A DNA stretch of 64,000 nucleotides from Shewanella sp. MTB7 (GTDB lineage: Bacteria > Pseudomonadota > Gammaproteobacteria > Enterobacterales > Shewanellaceae), in contig NZ_CP085636.1 of the NCBI RefSeq assembly GCF_027571385.1, forward strand, positions 248,001 to 312,000, written 5' to 3'. The notes under the pieces were generated by a model. The model searched no databases. It was not told where the DNA came from and saw only the letters and a program-made list of their open reading frames with translations. Each line of letters starts with the position of its first letter. The stretch's first letter is position 1. A program made the position numbers and the translations under genes. Below, piece by piece: positions 25,723-34,841 of this stretch.

Positions 25723-26901
25723 TTAACTCGCAGTGTTTAGCATTCCTTCCCAAACAATCTGTCTATAACGTATTGGGTTAGTATCACCCTCAGTGCTAAA
25801 TAGCATAACAACAGAATCTTGGTTTAATCCCAAAAGTTCTCTTTGCTGGGTGAACTCTTCACGGCCAGCTATCATGTACAGTAGGCCTAAGGTTAACGCG
25901 CCTGACTCACCGCTGATGATTTTAGTGTCGCCAGCTAGCGGGTTACCAAGAATACGCATACCCGTTGCTGTCACTTGGTCATCAACTGAGGCGAAGAAAC
26001 GGCTGCACTGCTTAAGGATAGGCCAAGTGATAGGGTTAGGTTCGCCACACGCCAAACCTGCCATGATTGAATTCAAACTGCCAGTAACTGCAACCATTTT
26101 GCCCTTTTCGCCAGAACGGTAGATGCAATCTGCTTTGCTTGGCTCTGCGATAATAGTACTGAAATTAGTAGCACCTAACTTATCGGCAAAGTAACCAAGA
26201 AGACCGCCAGCCATCGCACCAACCCCTGCTTGTAGCATTAGGTGAGTTGGTTTAAGACCCATCGCATCAGCTTGCTCTTGGGCTTCGACAGCCATGGTCA
26301 TATAACCCTGAGATATCCAAGTTGGGATCTTCTCATAACCTTCCCAAGCGGTATCTTGTACTAACATCCAGCTATTTTCTTCAGCAGTTTTGTTCGCGAA
26401 ACGAACGGTATCGTCATAATTACAATCAGTGACAATGCACTCTGCGCCTAGATTTCTAATGCGCTCAACGCTGGCTTGAGATGATCCCTTTGGCATGTAA
26501 ACGACGGCTTTCTGGCCCATTTCACGTGCAGCCCAAGCGACGCCTGTACCATGGTTACCCGCTGTTGCGGTAGCAAAAACTAGCGGTTGGCTTAGTTTGG
26601 CTGCAACAGTTTTCATGTCAATTTCGCTGATATCTACATCTAAGTGTTCAGCTAGTTGTTTTCCTAAAGCGTATGAGCCTCCGAGTACTTTAAAGGCGTT
26701 TAGGCCGAAACGATAAGATTCATCCTTTACCAGAATAGCTTTAACGCCTAGGCGTGCTGCTAGCTGTTCTAAAGAGATCAGCGGTGTTGGTTGGTAAGCT
26801 TCAATCTGCTGATGGAATTGACGTGTTTGTTCAGCGACTTGAGCTGTAAACAGATCAGAAGTTTCGCCGTTAAAGAATTCATTTTGAGTCAGCTTTAGCA
26901 T
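25723..26901 (-). CDS. dpaL: Diaminopropionate ammonia-lyase
   Basis: PLP enzyme that converts 2,3-diaminopropionate to pyruvate and two ammonia. From the ATG at 26899-26901 it has 392 residues and starts MLKLTQNEFFNGETSDLF, collinear with E. coli YgeX. The PLP lysine is Lys71 in RFGLNAFKVLGGSYA; ATAGNHGTGVAWAAR binds the phosphate-side substrate, and GVGAMAGGLLGY the cofactor phosphate. A longer frame to 26949 is not supported by homology. It follows ridA by 76 bases in an operon headed by a regulator, and faces the M24/EutA/EamA/M20 genes. Confidence 0.93.
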   Translation of the reverse strand: MLKLTQNEFFNGETSDLFTAQVAEQTRQFHQQIEAYQPTPLISLEQLAARLGVKAILVKDESYRFGLNAFKVLGGSYALGKQLAEHLDVDISEIDMKTVAAKLSQPLVFATATAGNHGTGVAWAAREMGQKAVVYMPKGSSQASVERIRNLGAECIVTDCNYDDTVRFANKTAEENSWMLVQDTAWEGYEKIPTWISQGYMTMAVEAQEQADAMGLKPTHLMLQAGVGAMAGGLLGYFADKLGATNFSTIIAEPSKADCIYRSGEKGKMVAVTGSLNSIMAGLACGEPNPITWPILKQCSRFFASVDDQVTATGMRILGNPLAGDTKIISGESGALTLGLLYMIAGREEFTQQRELLGLNQDSVVMLFSTEGDTNPIRYRQIVWEGMLNTAS

Positions 26902-26977
26902 GGTAACCACTATAAATTGTGAACAAAGAGGACGACTGGCCATTTCCATTTAATGTTGGAAGCTAGCCAGAGTTTAA

Positions 26978-27361
26978 TTACTTAATGAATGCGATTGCTT
27001 CAACTTCAACAAGTGCGTCTTTTGGTAGACGTGCAGCTTGTACACATGAACGTGCTGGCGCAGCATCTGTGCCAAATACTTCAGTGTACACTTCGTTGAA
27101 AGCAACAAAATCTTCCATATCAGCTAGGAAACAAGTCGTTTTCAGTACGGTATCGATTCCTGCACCAGCTTGTTCTAGCACAGCTTTAAGGTTCTTTAGT
27201 GACTGGAAAGCCTGCTCCTTAATACCACCTTCTACGAAAGCCATAGTCGCAGGATCCAGTGGTAGTTGACCTGAAGTAAATACTAACTTTTCAAAAGCAA
27301 GTGCTTGAGAATATGGACCAATTGCAGCAGGAGCATTTTCAGTATGGATTACAGTTTTCAT
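26978..27361 (-). CDS. ridA: RidA family enamine/imine deaminase
   Basis: 127 residues, full length. Hydrolyses reactive enamines such as 2-aminoacrylate to keto acids and ammonia. Family marks: APAAIGPYSQA (10-20), FTSGQLPLDP (28-37), conserved Arg104 (PARSCVQAARLP) and Glu near 121. 2-Aminoacrylate is a known intermediate of PLP ammonia-lyases, so linkage to dpaL has a clear logic: clearing the toxic intermediate. It sits 20 bases after the regulator gene and 76 before dpaL. Confidence 0.94.
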   Translation of the reverse strand: MKTVIHTENAPAAIGPYSQALAFEKLVFTSGQLPLDPATMAFVEGGIKEQAFQSLKNLKAVLEQAGAGIDTVLKTTCFLADMEDFVAFNEVYTEVFGTDAAPARSCVQAARLPKDALVEVEAIAFIK

Positions 27362-27381
27362 AGCTTAGTTATCTCTGATCA

Positions 27382-28062
27382 TTAGGATTTAAATTCACGG
27401 ATGTACTTGTACACCGCATGCTTGGTAATACTTAAATGGTTAGCAACGATATTGGTTGCTTCTTTTAATTCAAAAATACCGTTATCAAACAGTATCTTGG
27501 TAATAGCTTTATTGCGACCTTTAAGATTAACGCTAGTGTCAGCATCGACCTCAGATACCGCATGACGTAATGCTTGCTCAACTACATCTCCAGCCGAAGA
27601 GCTGAAGTTTTCGGTCATATCAAAACTGTGATGCTGTGATGTATCTGGCATTAAAGTTTTGATGATCTCTGGGAACGGATACGACAAATTCATGTTGACG
27701 CAAAACATTCCAATGGGTTTGCCATTCTCACCGAGAAGAATACAAGTGCTCGATTTAAGCATTGCGCCATCTTTGTTATTACTAAAATATCTCTTAGGAG
27801 TGACCTCTTCTGTTTGCTCATAAAGACGTAGCATCTTTAAGCCCAAATCCGTTATTGGGGAGCCCACTTTCCGACCTGTATGGTGACCATTAACAATTTT
27901 TACGACTGACTGTTCAAAGCTCTCTAAAGAATGGATAACGACTTCGCAGTGAGGACCTATCAGATCGGCCATGCTTTCAGCTAAATGGAAATAGCCTTGC
28001 AGTAACTCACGATCTTTAGATGTAAATTCCGTTTTATATGCCTGTTCTGCCGTTTTAATCAT
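27382..28062 (-). CDS. YheO/DauR-type PAS-HTH transcription regulator
   Basis: 226 residues. N-terminal YheO-like PAS domain (about 20-140: GPHCEVVIHSLESFEQSVVKI, then SSTCILLGENGKPIGMFCVNMNL), C-terminal helix-turn-helix (about 170-222: AITKILFDNGIFELKEATNIV, then NHLSITKHAVYKYIRE). Pseudomonas DauR of this family represses D-arginine catabolism. Here it heads the ridA-dpaL operon and faces the M24-EutA-EamA-M20 genes, so it probably senses the substrate of this cluster and controls both sides. Confidence 0.85.
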   Translation of the reverse strand: MIKTAEQAYKTEFTSKDRELLQGYFHLAESMADLIGPHCEVVIHSLESFEQSVVKIVNGHHTGRKVGSPITDLGLKMLRLYEQTEEVTPKRYFSNNKDGAMLKSSTCILLGENGKPIGMFCVNMNLSYPFPEIIKTLMPDTSQHHSFDMTENFSSSAGDVVEQALRHAVSEVDADTSVNLKGRNKAITKILFDNGIFELKEATNIVANHLSITKHAVYKYIREFKS

Positions 28063-28402
28063 TGTAGATTACTTTTGTGAACTATAGATGTCGTTATTGT
28101 CAACTTTTTAGCTTTCCAATACAAGCTTAAAATCAACTTTATGTAACTATGTGACGTTTTTTGAGAGCTTTAAGCAAGAATTATTTAACTGCAGTTTAAT
28201 TTATTTGACTTTGATCATGAAATTTATTTTTGAGGAGCCATCTCTAGTTAACAAATTTTAACTGTGAGATCTGCGTCACATTTTTAAATTCAGCAAACAG
28301 TATGATGCGCACCAAGTTAACGATAGTTGACTAAAATAGGTTTCCGGTCACTTTAGTGACCTTTTGGCAAATAGGCCAGTAGTGTGAGATGTGGAGATAA
28401 AA
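28063..28402. promoter_or_regulatory. Divergent control region of the diamino-acid cluster
   Basis: 340-base gap between the regulator and the M24 gene. It contains an inverted repeat GGTCAC-TTTA-GTGACC (28346-28361) about 40 bases before the M24 start, and TGTGA-N8-TCACA (28263-28280), which is a CRP-like pair with two extra spacer bases. A second inverted repeat of the same half-site type (ACCGGTGAC-CTA-GTCACCGGT) is at 31474-31494. I take the GGTCAC pair as a candidate operator for the PAS-HTH regulator. Confidence 0.45.
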
Positions 28403-29569
28403 ATGAAAAGCATATTACAGCGTGGATTTACAACAGCTGAATTTGAAATGCGAGCAGCTAAAGCTCAGCAAAAGATGCGTGAACTAGAAGTTGACGCCAT
28501 CTTGTTAACGACTGAGCCTAATGTGCGTTACTTTTCAGGTTTCCACACCCAGTTCTGGCACAGTCCAACTCGTCCTTGGTTTTTAATCTTACCTGCAGAA
28601 GGTAAGCCGATTGCGGTTATTCCTGAAATTGGTGCCAGCGGCATGGCAAGTACTTGGGTAGAAGATATTCACACTTGGGCATCACCTCGCCCAGAAGACG
28701 ACGGTATCAGTATCGTAGCCAGTGTGCTTAATAGCCTACCTTCACGTTTCGGCCGTGTTGGCGCAACGCTAGGTATCGAATCTCACTTACGTATGCCAGT
28801 GAGTAATTATTTACAGCTGACGACGTTAGTGAGCAAAGAGTTTGTTGACGTTTCATTAGCTATCCACGATATCCGTCAAGTTAAGTCAGTGACTGAAATC
28901 GAAAAAGTACGCGAAATTTGCCGTATCACCAATGTGGGCTTCGATAAGATCCCTGATTATGCCAAAGCGGGTATGACAGAGCGTCAAATTTGTAAGCAGT
29001 TTGGCATCGACATGTTGATGGAAGGCGCCGATGAGTGTCCATATATCATCGCAGGTTCAGGTCAAGACGGTTACGACAGCATCATTATGGGACCAACAGA
29101 TCGCGTAATTGAAACCGGTGACGTGTTGATTATCGATACAGGTGCAGTTCGTGACGGTTACTTCTCTGATTTCGACCGTAACTGGGCTTTCGGTCATGCA
29201 AGTGAGCAAACTAAAGCCGCTTACCGCGCAACTTATGAAGCCACCACTATGGGCTTCAAGGCTGCTCGCCCAGGTAACACCACTTCAGACATCTATAACG
29301 CGATGTGGAAGGTGCTAGAAGCAAATGGTGCATTGGGTAATGACGTGGGTCGTCTAGGTCACGGCCTAGGTATCGAGTTGACTGAACGTCCATCAAACAC
29401 AGCAACGGACAACACTATTTTAGTGCCAGGCATGGTGATGACACTGGAGCCAGGCATGGTTTACGCACCGGGTAAGTCCATGGTGCATGAAGAGAATATT
29501 GTGATCACTGAAAATGGTGCTGAGTGGCTAAGTAAGCGTGCAGAACCTGAACTACTGATCATCAAATAA
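28403..29569 (+). CDS. M24 family hydrolase (Xaa-Pro peptidase/ectoine hydrolase-like)
   Basis: 388 residues from ATG 28403, with GGAG six bases upstream; the frame extends to 28391 without such a site. The pita-bread C-terminal domain carries the metal ligands in DTGAVRDGYFSDFDR, GHGLGIEL, LEPGM and HEENIVIT. The N-terminal creatinase-like domain reads EPNVRYFSGFHTQFWHSPTRPWF in part. Relatives include creatinase, prolidase and ectoine hydrolase DoeA/EutD. Its neighbours, an EutA-like enzyme and an M20 deacylase, favour ring-opening or amide hydrolysis of a small cyclic amino acid over peptide cleavage. Confidence 0.85.
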   Translation: MKSILQRGFTTAEFEMRAAKAQQKMRELEVDAILLTTEPNVRYFSGFHTQFWHSPTRPWFLILPAEGKPIAVIPEIGASGMASTWVEDIHTWASPRPEDDGISIVASVLNSLPSRFGRVGATLGIESHLRMPVSNYLQLTTLVSKEFVDVSLAIHDIRQVKSVTEIEKVREICRITNVGFDKIPDYAKAGMTERQICKQFGIDMLMEGADECPYIIAGSGQDGYDSIIMGPTDRVIETGDVLIIDTGAVRDGYFSDFDRNWAFGHASEQTKAAYRATYEATTMGFKAARPGNTTSDIYNAMWKVLEANGALGNDVGRLGHGLGIELTERPSNTATDNTILVPGMVMTLEPGMVYAPGKSMVHEENIVITENGAEWLSKRAEPELLIIK

Positions 29570-29633
29570 TTTTAACAGCCATTGATTTCTTTGGAGGGGA
29601 CCAGAGAAATCATTACTTATAGAGCATCTCATT

Positions 29634-30404
29634 ATGATGAGTTTTGAAGCATTTACATCGTTCGAACAGCCGCTAAAGCATAAGCAGGCGCCAAGAATTA
29701 ATCGTGTTCACATCGGTTTAGTGCAACTGAGTACAGACCACAGTCTTGAAATGGATTGGGCTAAGTTGTTAGGTACCCAAGCAGGAGTGTTTAGCTCTCG
29801 GGTGTACTACTCAAGTGAAATGACCCCAGAAGCGCTTGATCAAATAGCCACAGGAATCGGCGAAGCGTCTGACTTGATTGCAACCGGTTTAACGATGGAT
29901 GTGATGGCATTCGGTTGTACGTCGGCTTCTATTATTATCGGTGAAGAGAAAGTGGCGGAACTGCTGACTAAAAACCGCGGTGACATTCCTGCTACCAACC
30001 CTTGGACAGCAGCTAAAGCATCGTTCAAGCACCTTAATGCGAAAAAAATTGCGGTATTCTCTCCCTATCCAACCAGTGTTAATTACCCACTGTATCTGCA
30101 ACTAACTGATGCAGACTTTGAGGTAGTAACTCTAGGTTCACTTGGGATCGAGCGCGATACTGACATCACCTTAGTGTCTAAAGAATCTATGTTCGAAGCA
30201 CTAGATTTGATGCTCAAAGATTCAGACGCTGAACTCGTGTTTATGTCTTGCACCAACCTACGAGTTTTAGATTATATCGAAGAGATTGAAGCACGATTTG
30301 GTATACCAGTTGTATGCAGCAACTCAGCCATGTTCTGGCACGCAATGCATTTGACCGGCAAGGTCGCGCAATGCCCTGGTTTCGGCAAATTACTTAATAA
30401 TTAA
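29634..30404 (+). CDS. EutA-like Asp/Glu racemase superfamily enzyme
   Basis: 256 residues of the maleate isomerase/arylmalonate decarboxylase/EutA group. Both catalytic cysteines are present: Cys95 in FGCTSASIIIG and Cys206 in FMSCTNLRVLD. Earlier text reads RVHIGLVQLSTDHSLEMDW and GVFSSRVYYSSEMTPEAL. In ectoine operons eutA encodes a member of this family next to a PLP enzyme and the M24 hydrolase eutD, the same mix as here. The reaction is probably racemisation or isomerisation of an intermediate. It starts 64 bases after the M24 stop. Confidence 0.8.
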   Translation: MMSFEAFTSFEQPLKHKQAPRINRVHIGLVQLSTDHSLEMDWAKLLGTQAGVFSSRVYYSSEMTPEALDQIATGIGEASDLIATGLTMDVMAFGCTSASIIIGEEKVAELLTKNRGDIPATNPWTAAKASFKHLNAKKIAVFSPYPTSVNYPLYLQLTDADFEVVTLGSLGIERDTDITLVSKESMFEALDLMLKDSDAELVFMSCTNLRVLDYIEEIEARFGIPVVCSNSAMFWHAMHLTGKVAQCPGFGKLLNN

Positions 30405-30454
30405 ACAGCTTAAAGCTATTTACACCAGATTCAGCACTGTTAGGAAGAAGAATA

Positions 30455-31435
30455 ATGACTAATACACAGAAAGGTTGGTTGGCTGCTATTTTCGTAGGTC
30501 TATTGTGGGGTATCCCGTGGATCGTAGGTACTCCTATTCTTGAGGTGATGGATCCTCAAGTACTCGTTTGGTTACGTTACACCGTTGCATTTGTCACATT
30601 AGGTCTAATTTTCAACATCGGCCTTGCTTCTGGCAAGATGAAAAAGAAAACTGATTTTAAGTTAAATTGGGCAAACCGTAATGATATTTTTTGGGCGGCA
30701 TGCTGCGGTATCATAGGCCAAGGTGCATTTAGCTTCCTATCATTCCTGTCTTTGGATTATATTACGGCCTCTGAAAATGGCGTGATCCAAGGATTGATCC
30801 CAATCCTTATCTTGAGTGTTGGTTTCCTACGTCATGGTGAGCGTTTCACCGTTATGCAAATTATGTGTGCGCTAGGTGCATTCCTAGGTGTAGCGATTTT
30901 AGTTATGGACCCACAGTCTGAAACTAAAGGCTTTAACATAGGTCACTTAATCTGTTTTGGCTCTGCAGCAAGCTTTGCATGTATGGCTTACGCTCGTGCC
31001 AAGCTCGCTGAAAAGTATGGCTCTGTTGCGACCATGTTCCACCAGTTTGTGTTTGCAGCATTAGGTTTTGGCTTATATCTGTTCGTGGTTGGTGCAGATT
31101 TCAGCTCAGCATTGAATGTGTTTAGCTCTCCTCTGCGTATTATGTGTATCGTTATCTTAGGTGTGTGTATCTCAGGTATGAGTTATCTAGTTTACATCTA
31201 CGGTATGGAGCGTGTAGGTGTTGATGGTACTGGTATGGCACTGAACTTAATGCCACTGTCTTCATTCATCCTAGCGGTATTTGCTCTGGGTGAGCAGGTA
31301 ACACCGATGCGCTTAGTGGCTATCGCAGTGGTTATCACTTCAATGATCGCCTTCATGAAGCTAGGTAAGAGAAAGCAGGACAAACCGGTAGAGGAAGAAG
31401 TGTTGAATACGACTAAGCCTTGTCGTAGTCAGTAA
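30455..31435 (+). CDS. EamA/DMT family transporter
   Basis: 326 residues with ten predicted helices in two EamA repeats (GWLAAIFVGLLWGIPWIVG... and HLICFGSAASFACMAYARAKLAEKY). Drug/metabolite transporters of this type move amino acids or other small metabolites, often outward; within this catabolic cluster it could import substrate or vent an intermediate. The C-terminus is charged (KRKQDKPVEEE). It lies 50 bases after the EutA-like gene. Confidence 0.88.
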   Translation: MTNTQKGWLAAIFVGLLWGIPWIVGTPILEVMDPQVLVWLRYTVAFVTLGLIFNIGLASGKMKKKTDFKLNWANRNDIFWAACCGIIGQGAFSFLSFLSLDYITASENGVIQGLIPILILSVGFLRHGERFTVMQIMCALGAFLGVAILVMDPQSETKGFNIGHLICFGSAASFACMAYARAKLAEKYGSVATMFHQFVFAALGFGLYLFVVGADFSSALNVFSSPLRIMCIVILGVCISGMSYLVYIYGMERVGVDGTGMALNLMPLSSFILAVFALGEQVTPMRLVAIAVVITSMIAFMKLGKRKQDKPVEEEVLNTTKPCRSQ

Positions 31436-31473
31436 CTGAGCTGTTTGGTTAGCAAATTAAATTAATTTTTATC

Positions 31474-31494
31474 ACCGGTGACCTAGTCACCGGT
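31474..31494. promoter_or_regulatory. Inverted repeat between EamA and M20 genes
   Basis: ACCGGTGAC-CTA-GTCACCGGT, a perfect 9-3-9 hairpin followed by TCTTGTT. It could attenuate transcription into the M20 gene or, because it shares the GGTCAC/GTGACC half with 28346-28361, serve as a regulator site. Confidence 0.45.
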
Positions 31495-31516
31495 TCTTGT
31501 TAGAAGAGAAAATAAA

Positions 31517-32674
31517 ATGAACATCGAACAGAAAGTTATTGAGTGGCGTCAACACATTCACCAACATCCAGAGTTTGGTACCCTGGAACATGAGACCGCT
31601 GCATTTGTGGCGAACAAACTGGAAGAGTTTGGTCTTGAGGTGCATCGAGGTATCGGTGGTACGGGTGTTGTCGGCATTTTAAAATGTGGTGATAGCTCGC
31701 GTTCAATTGGCTTACGTGCAGATATGGATGCGCTACATATTCATGAAGAGAATACCTTCTCTTACGCATCGGTTAATGAAGGTGCAATGCATGCCTGTGG
31801 CCATGATGGTCATACGGCAATGCTGTTAGCTGCTGCTCACGAATTGGCGCTCAGCAAAAACTTTGATGGCACAGTCTATTTCATCTTTCAACCAGATGAA
31901 GAGCGTGGCACAGGCGCGAAAGCGATGATCGCTGATGGTTTGTTTACTCGTTGGAAGATTGATGCTGTCTATGCGATGCATAACTTACCCGGTATTCCTG
32001 CAGGCCACTTTGTGACGCGTCCACACTCATTAATGGCCAGTGAAAGTAGTTTTGAAATCGAAGTGATTGCGACTGGTGGCCACGCAGCAATGCCGCACAT
32101 GGGCACCGATCCTATTGTGGTTGGCGCACAGATCGTTACAGCAATCCAAACGATTGTCTCACGCAACCTAAGCGCGATTGATGAAACCGCCGTTATTTCA
32201 GTGACTGAATTTGCCACTAACGGTACCGTTAACGTTATCCCGACTAAAGTTACCATCACAGGTGATACCCGTAGCTTTACCGATGGTGCCCTGCATAAAA
32301 TCGAAAAAGCACTTGAACGTGTAGTTGCTGGCCAATGTATGTCTGCAGGTGTTGAATACACCTATAAATTCAACAATAGCTTCTTATCGACTATCAATAC
32401 ACCAGATGAAGCGGCGTATGCAGTTCAGGCCGCTCAAGCGGTTGCGGGTGAAGATAAAGTGAACGGTAGCTGCCAGCCATTTACTATCAGCGAAGACTTC
32501 TCGTTCATGCTACGTGAAGCTCCAGGTTGTTACATTCTAGTGGGCAACGGCAGTGGCGCATCGTGTGGCAGTGTTGCATTGCACAAGCCAACTTATGATT
32601 TTAATGACAATATATTGAATGCCGGTTTGAGATATTGGCAGACACTCGTAGAGCAGCGTTTGAATAAAGCTTGA
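31517..32674 (+). CDS. M20 family amidohydrolase (N-acyl-amino acid deacylase)
   Basis: 385 residues of the M20D type (hippurate/indole-acetyl-amino acid hydrolase family). Metal-binding motifs are CGHDGHTAML (~93-102), PDEERGTGAKAM (~123), MHNLPGIPAGHF and the lid/dimer motif ATGGHAAMPHMGTDPI; the last ligand is in GSVALHKPTYDF. It should remove an acyl group from an amino group. In context it may release free diaminopropionate, the substrate of DpaL. The gene begins 82 bases after EamA, beyond a hairpin, in the same direction. Confidence 0.9.
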   Translation: MNIEQKVIEWRQHIHQHPEFGTLEHETAAFVANKLEEFGLEVHRGIGGTGVVGILKCGDSSRSIGLRADMDALHIHEENTFSYASVNEGAMHACGHDGHTAMLLAAAHELALSKNFDGTVYFIFQPDEERGTGAKAMIADGLFTRWKIDAVYAMHNLPGIPAGHFVTRPHSLMASESSFEIEVIATGGHAAMPHMGTDPIVVGAQIVTAIQTIVSRNLSAIDETAVISVTEFATNGTVNVIPTKVTITGDTRSFTDGALHKIEKALERVVAGQCMSAGVEYTYKFNNSFLSTINTPDEAAYAVQAAQAVAGEDKVNGSCQPFTISEDFSFMLREAPGCYILVGNGSGASCGSVALHKPTYDFNDNILNAGLRYWQTLVEQRLNKA

Positions 32675-32757
32675 ACAATGTGCATTGCTAAGTAATTTGT
32701 AGAGTGTCTGAAGTGCTAGCCGCATAACCTTTTGAGGTGAGTGTTGGCAGCTCGAGT

Positions 32758-32796
32758 AAAGAAAGGCTATGAATTTAGGTTCATAACCTTTCTTTA
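32758..32796 (+). terminator. Likely terminator of the catabolic operon
   Basis: GAAAGGCTATGAA (32761-32773) pairs with TTCATAACCTTTC (32780-32792) with one mismatch, loop TTTAGG, followed by TTTACTCT. It lies about 85 bases after the M20 stop. Confidence 0.6.
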
Positions 32797-33178
32797 CTCT
32801 ATGGGACTGGTGGGCTAAGTTACATCGTCTTTAAATGAAGACGCTTCCACGATGAATTTGATTTAAATTTAAGTGATGTTATTGGAAGTCTTTATACCTT
32901 GCTCTAGAAGTAGGCTGACTTAATGTTGTCAACAAGCAGTTTCAGGAACTATTGATACGTGGCAAGGATTATCCATTACAGTTTTCTTGGACAATTGACA
33001 AAACATCTGCAGCTTGTGAAGAGTATCTTTAATTTTGATTATTTGTGAGGCATTGTATATCTTGGGATTAAATGAGGCTAGCTACAAATGATTGTGTCGT
33101 TTCTATCTCATTTTGGAATTAAGTTTAAATATAAACTATTTTCACAAATAATAACTACATAGTCAGCGGCAGGAAAAA
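32797..33178. other. Intergenic DNA before the TetR-like gene
   Basis: About 380 bases without a convincing ORF. It should hold the promoter of the regulator at 33179; I see no terminator or strong palindrome apart from that just upstream. Confidence 0.4.
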
Positions 33179-33961
33179 TTGAAGTGTTTTGATTCTAAGG
33201 CTAGTCGTGAAGTGTGTAATAAAATTCTCACTGCTTCAGAGGCGTTAATCCTTGAACATGGTGTTATTTCATTTACTCATACTAGCATCATTAATCAGCA
33301 AGTATGCTCATCTAGAACATTTTATAATAATTTTAATTCAAAAGAAGACCTCTTAGTTTGTTCTTTATTAAGACGCAGTATTACTTATGATATCGAGAAC
33401 TTTTTCAGAGTTCATCATGAACTAACTTCAAACTTTTTGATTTTTGCCCCCGCGTTGTTGAGTGTGGAGATATCAAGGCAAGATCCGGTTTATCTTACTG
33501 CATGTTTATCTGCTACGAATTGTGGGGTATGGAAGCTATCCTCCGATGACAAAGTAAAAACCATGAGAAATATAGAAGGTCGCTACTTTTACAGCATGCA
33601 AAATGTAGCTGAGAGAGTGGCGTTAGAGGGGTATTTAGAACATAGCGATGAAGAGGAAGTCAGGCAATTAGGCGATGCACTTTACCTTTACAGCATGGGT
33701 AAAATTTTTGCGATTGCTTCTACAGTGTCTGGCTATAGACCGATAGAACGTATGAGAAATAATGAGCTTGAAGGATTGCTGGCACAAGTGAACCGCTTCT
33801 CTTGGCGAGAGCCTGCAACCTTGGAAGATATTAAAATGGTATATGGATTAGTCATTTCTTATCTTGAACAATATCGGCAGGATATAACCTGTGAACGTTG
33901 TTTATACTTTAAGAGTACTCAAGAAAATTCTATGGATGGAGTTTTGCGATCAATTGATTAA
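33179..33961 (+). CDS. TetR family-like transcription regulator
   Basis: 260 residues. A TTG start at 33179 is preceded by AGGA at five bases. Residues ~10-58 are a TetR-type DNA-binding domain (LTASEALILEHGVISFTHTSI...CSSRTFYNNFNSKEDLLVCS); the YNNF(N)SKEDLL ending of helix 3-4 is characteristic. The ligand domain is unassigned, with a C-terminal CERCLYF pair. It is AT-rich, isolated by large gaps and has no clear target; the nearest genes are the M20 operon and, 880 bases on, the cupin. Confidence 0.75.
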   Translation: MKCFDSKASREVCNKILTASEALILEHGVISFTHTSIINQQVCSSRTFYNNFNSKEDLLVCSLLRRSITYDIENFFRVHHELTSNFLIFAPALLSVEISRQDPVYLTACLSATNCGVWKLSSDDKVKTMRNIEGRYFYSMQNVAERVALEGYLEHSDEEEVRQLGDALYLYSMGKIFAIASTVSGYRPIERMRNNELEGLLAQVNRFSWREPATLEDIKMVYGLVISYLEQYRQDITCERCLYFKSTQENSMDGVLRSID

Positions 33962-34841
33962 TTTGCACCCTTGTGGCTGAACCTTCCTGTATGGAGTTTG
34001 GTCACAACTAACCTGTGTCATTGTTTTGTAAATCTCTTACATAAACCTCATGTACAGCGCTTTCTTTAGCCTCTCTTAATATAGCCTCAAAAGGTCGTTA
34101 GTCTTAGTTTATACCTAAACAAGCTGGAAATGCTCGTTTCAGAGTCCTTGCGCAAAGCCTTCGTTGATGGGTTACTCTTGTAATCTAGAGTGCGCTTTAT
34201 TCTGCGTTCTTGATTTTACCAAGGGAACAACAATTGCCTATAGTCAATATCTTATCTAAAGCACATTAAATTCCCACAGAACCCTTCATTTTCAAGTAGT
34301 TTGGGTATACAGCATGCTACTTTTGCGCCTTTCCATTAGTGTCTCAGTTATTATCAGAAAGCAGTTTCTGTACAGGTTGTCGTTCCTTTTTGATACACAT
34401 AATTATCTCGTGTGAAAAGAATATTCCGGCCCTAGATCGAGTATTTCCTTGTCATAAAGTCATTTATTTTGTAATGGATAGTCGTATTTTACTCTTTTTA
34501 AAAAATAGAGTTCGCCATATTTGACTAACGTCACATTATTCATGCCGTAATTAAATAAAAATCAACTCAGATTCGAAGTGGTAATAAATCACTTCTGAAT
34601 TTAGTTGGTGTTATTTACAATCGAGATGAATTCTTGGTTATATGGAAACGCATTAAGTAATAAATGAATTTAGGATTAAGTAGGCCGGATGGATTAAGTG
34701 GTTTAGGTGAATCAAATATATTGAGTTAATTAAATATGTTGAATTAAATGTATTTAATAAATAAAACATATTTAATTAATAATATAAATCAAATGCATCG
34801 AATAAATAAAATATATTAAACAAATAAAATAATTAAGGTAA
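33962..34841. other. Gene-free 880-base region with AT-rich end
   Basis: No ORF with a ribosome site or recognisable protein. Around 34085-34190 the minus strand reads CGCAAGGACTCTGAAACGAG and AGCTTGTTTAGGTATA, which looks like repeat-derived intergenic DNA. From about 34650 to 34840 the DNA is extremely AT-rich with recurring AATAAATAAAA and ATTAAT units, just before the cupin gene; this could be an UP-element or H-NS target. Confidence 0.4.

Noticed and set aside
28263..28280. CRP-like site TGTGA...TCACA in the catabolic control region
   Set aside because: Spacer is 8 bases rather than 6, so a genuine CRP site cannot be claimed.
34339..34524. 61-codon ORF on the plus strand
   Set aside because: No ribosome binding site or recognised similarity; AT-rich intergenic DNA.
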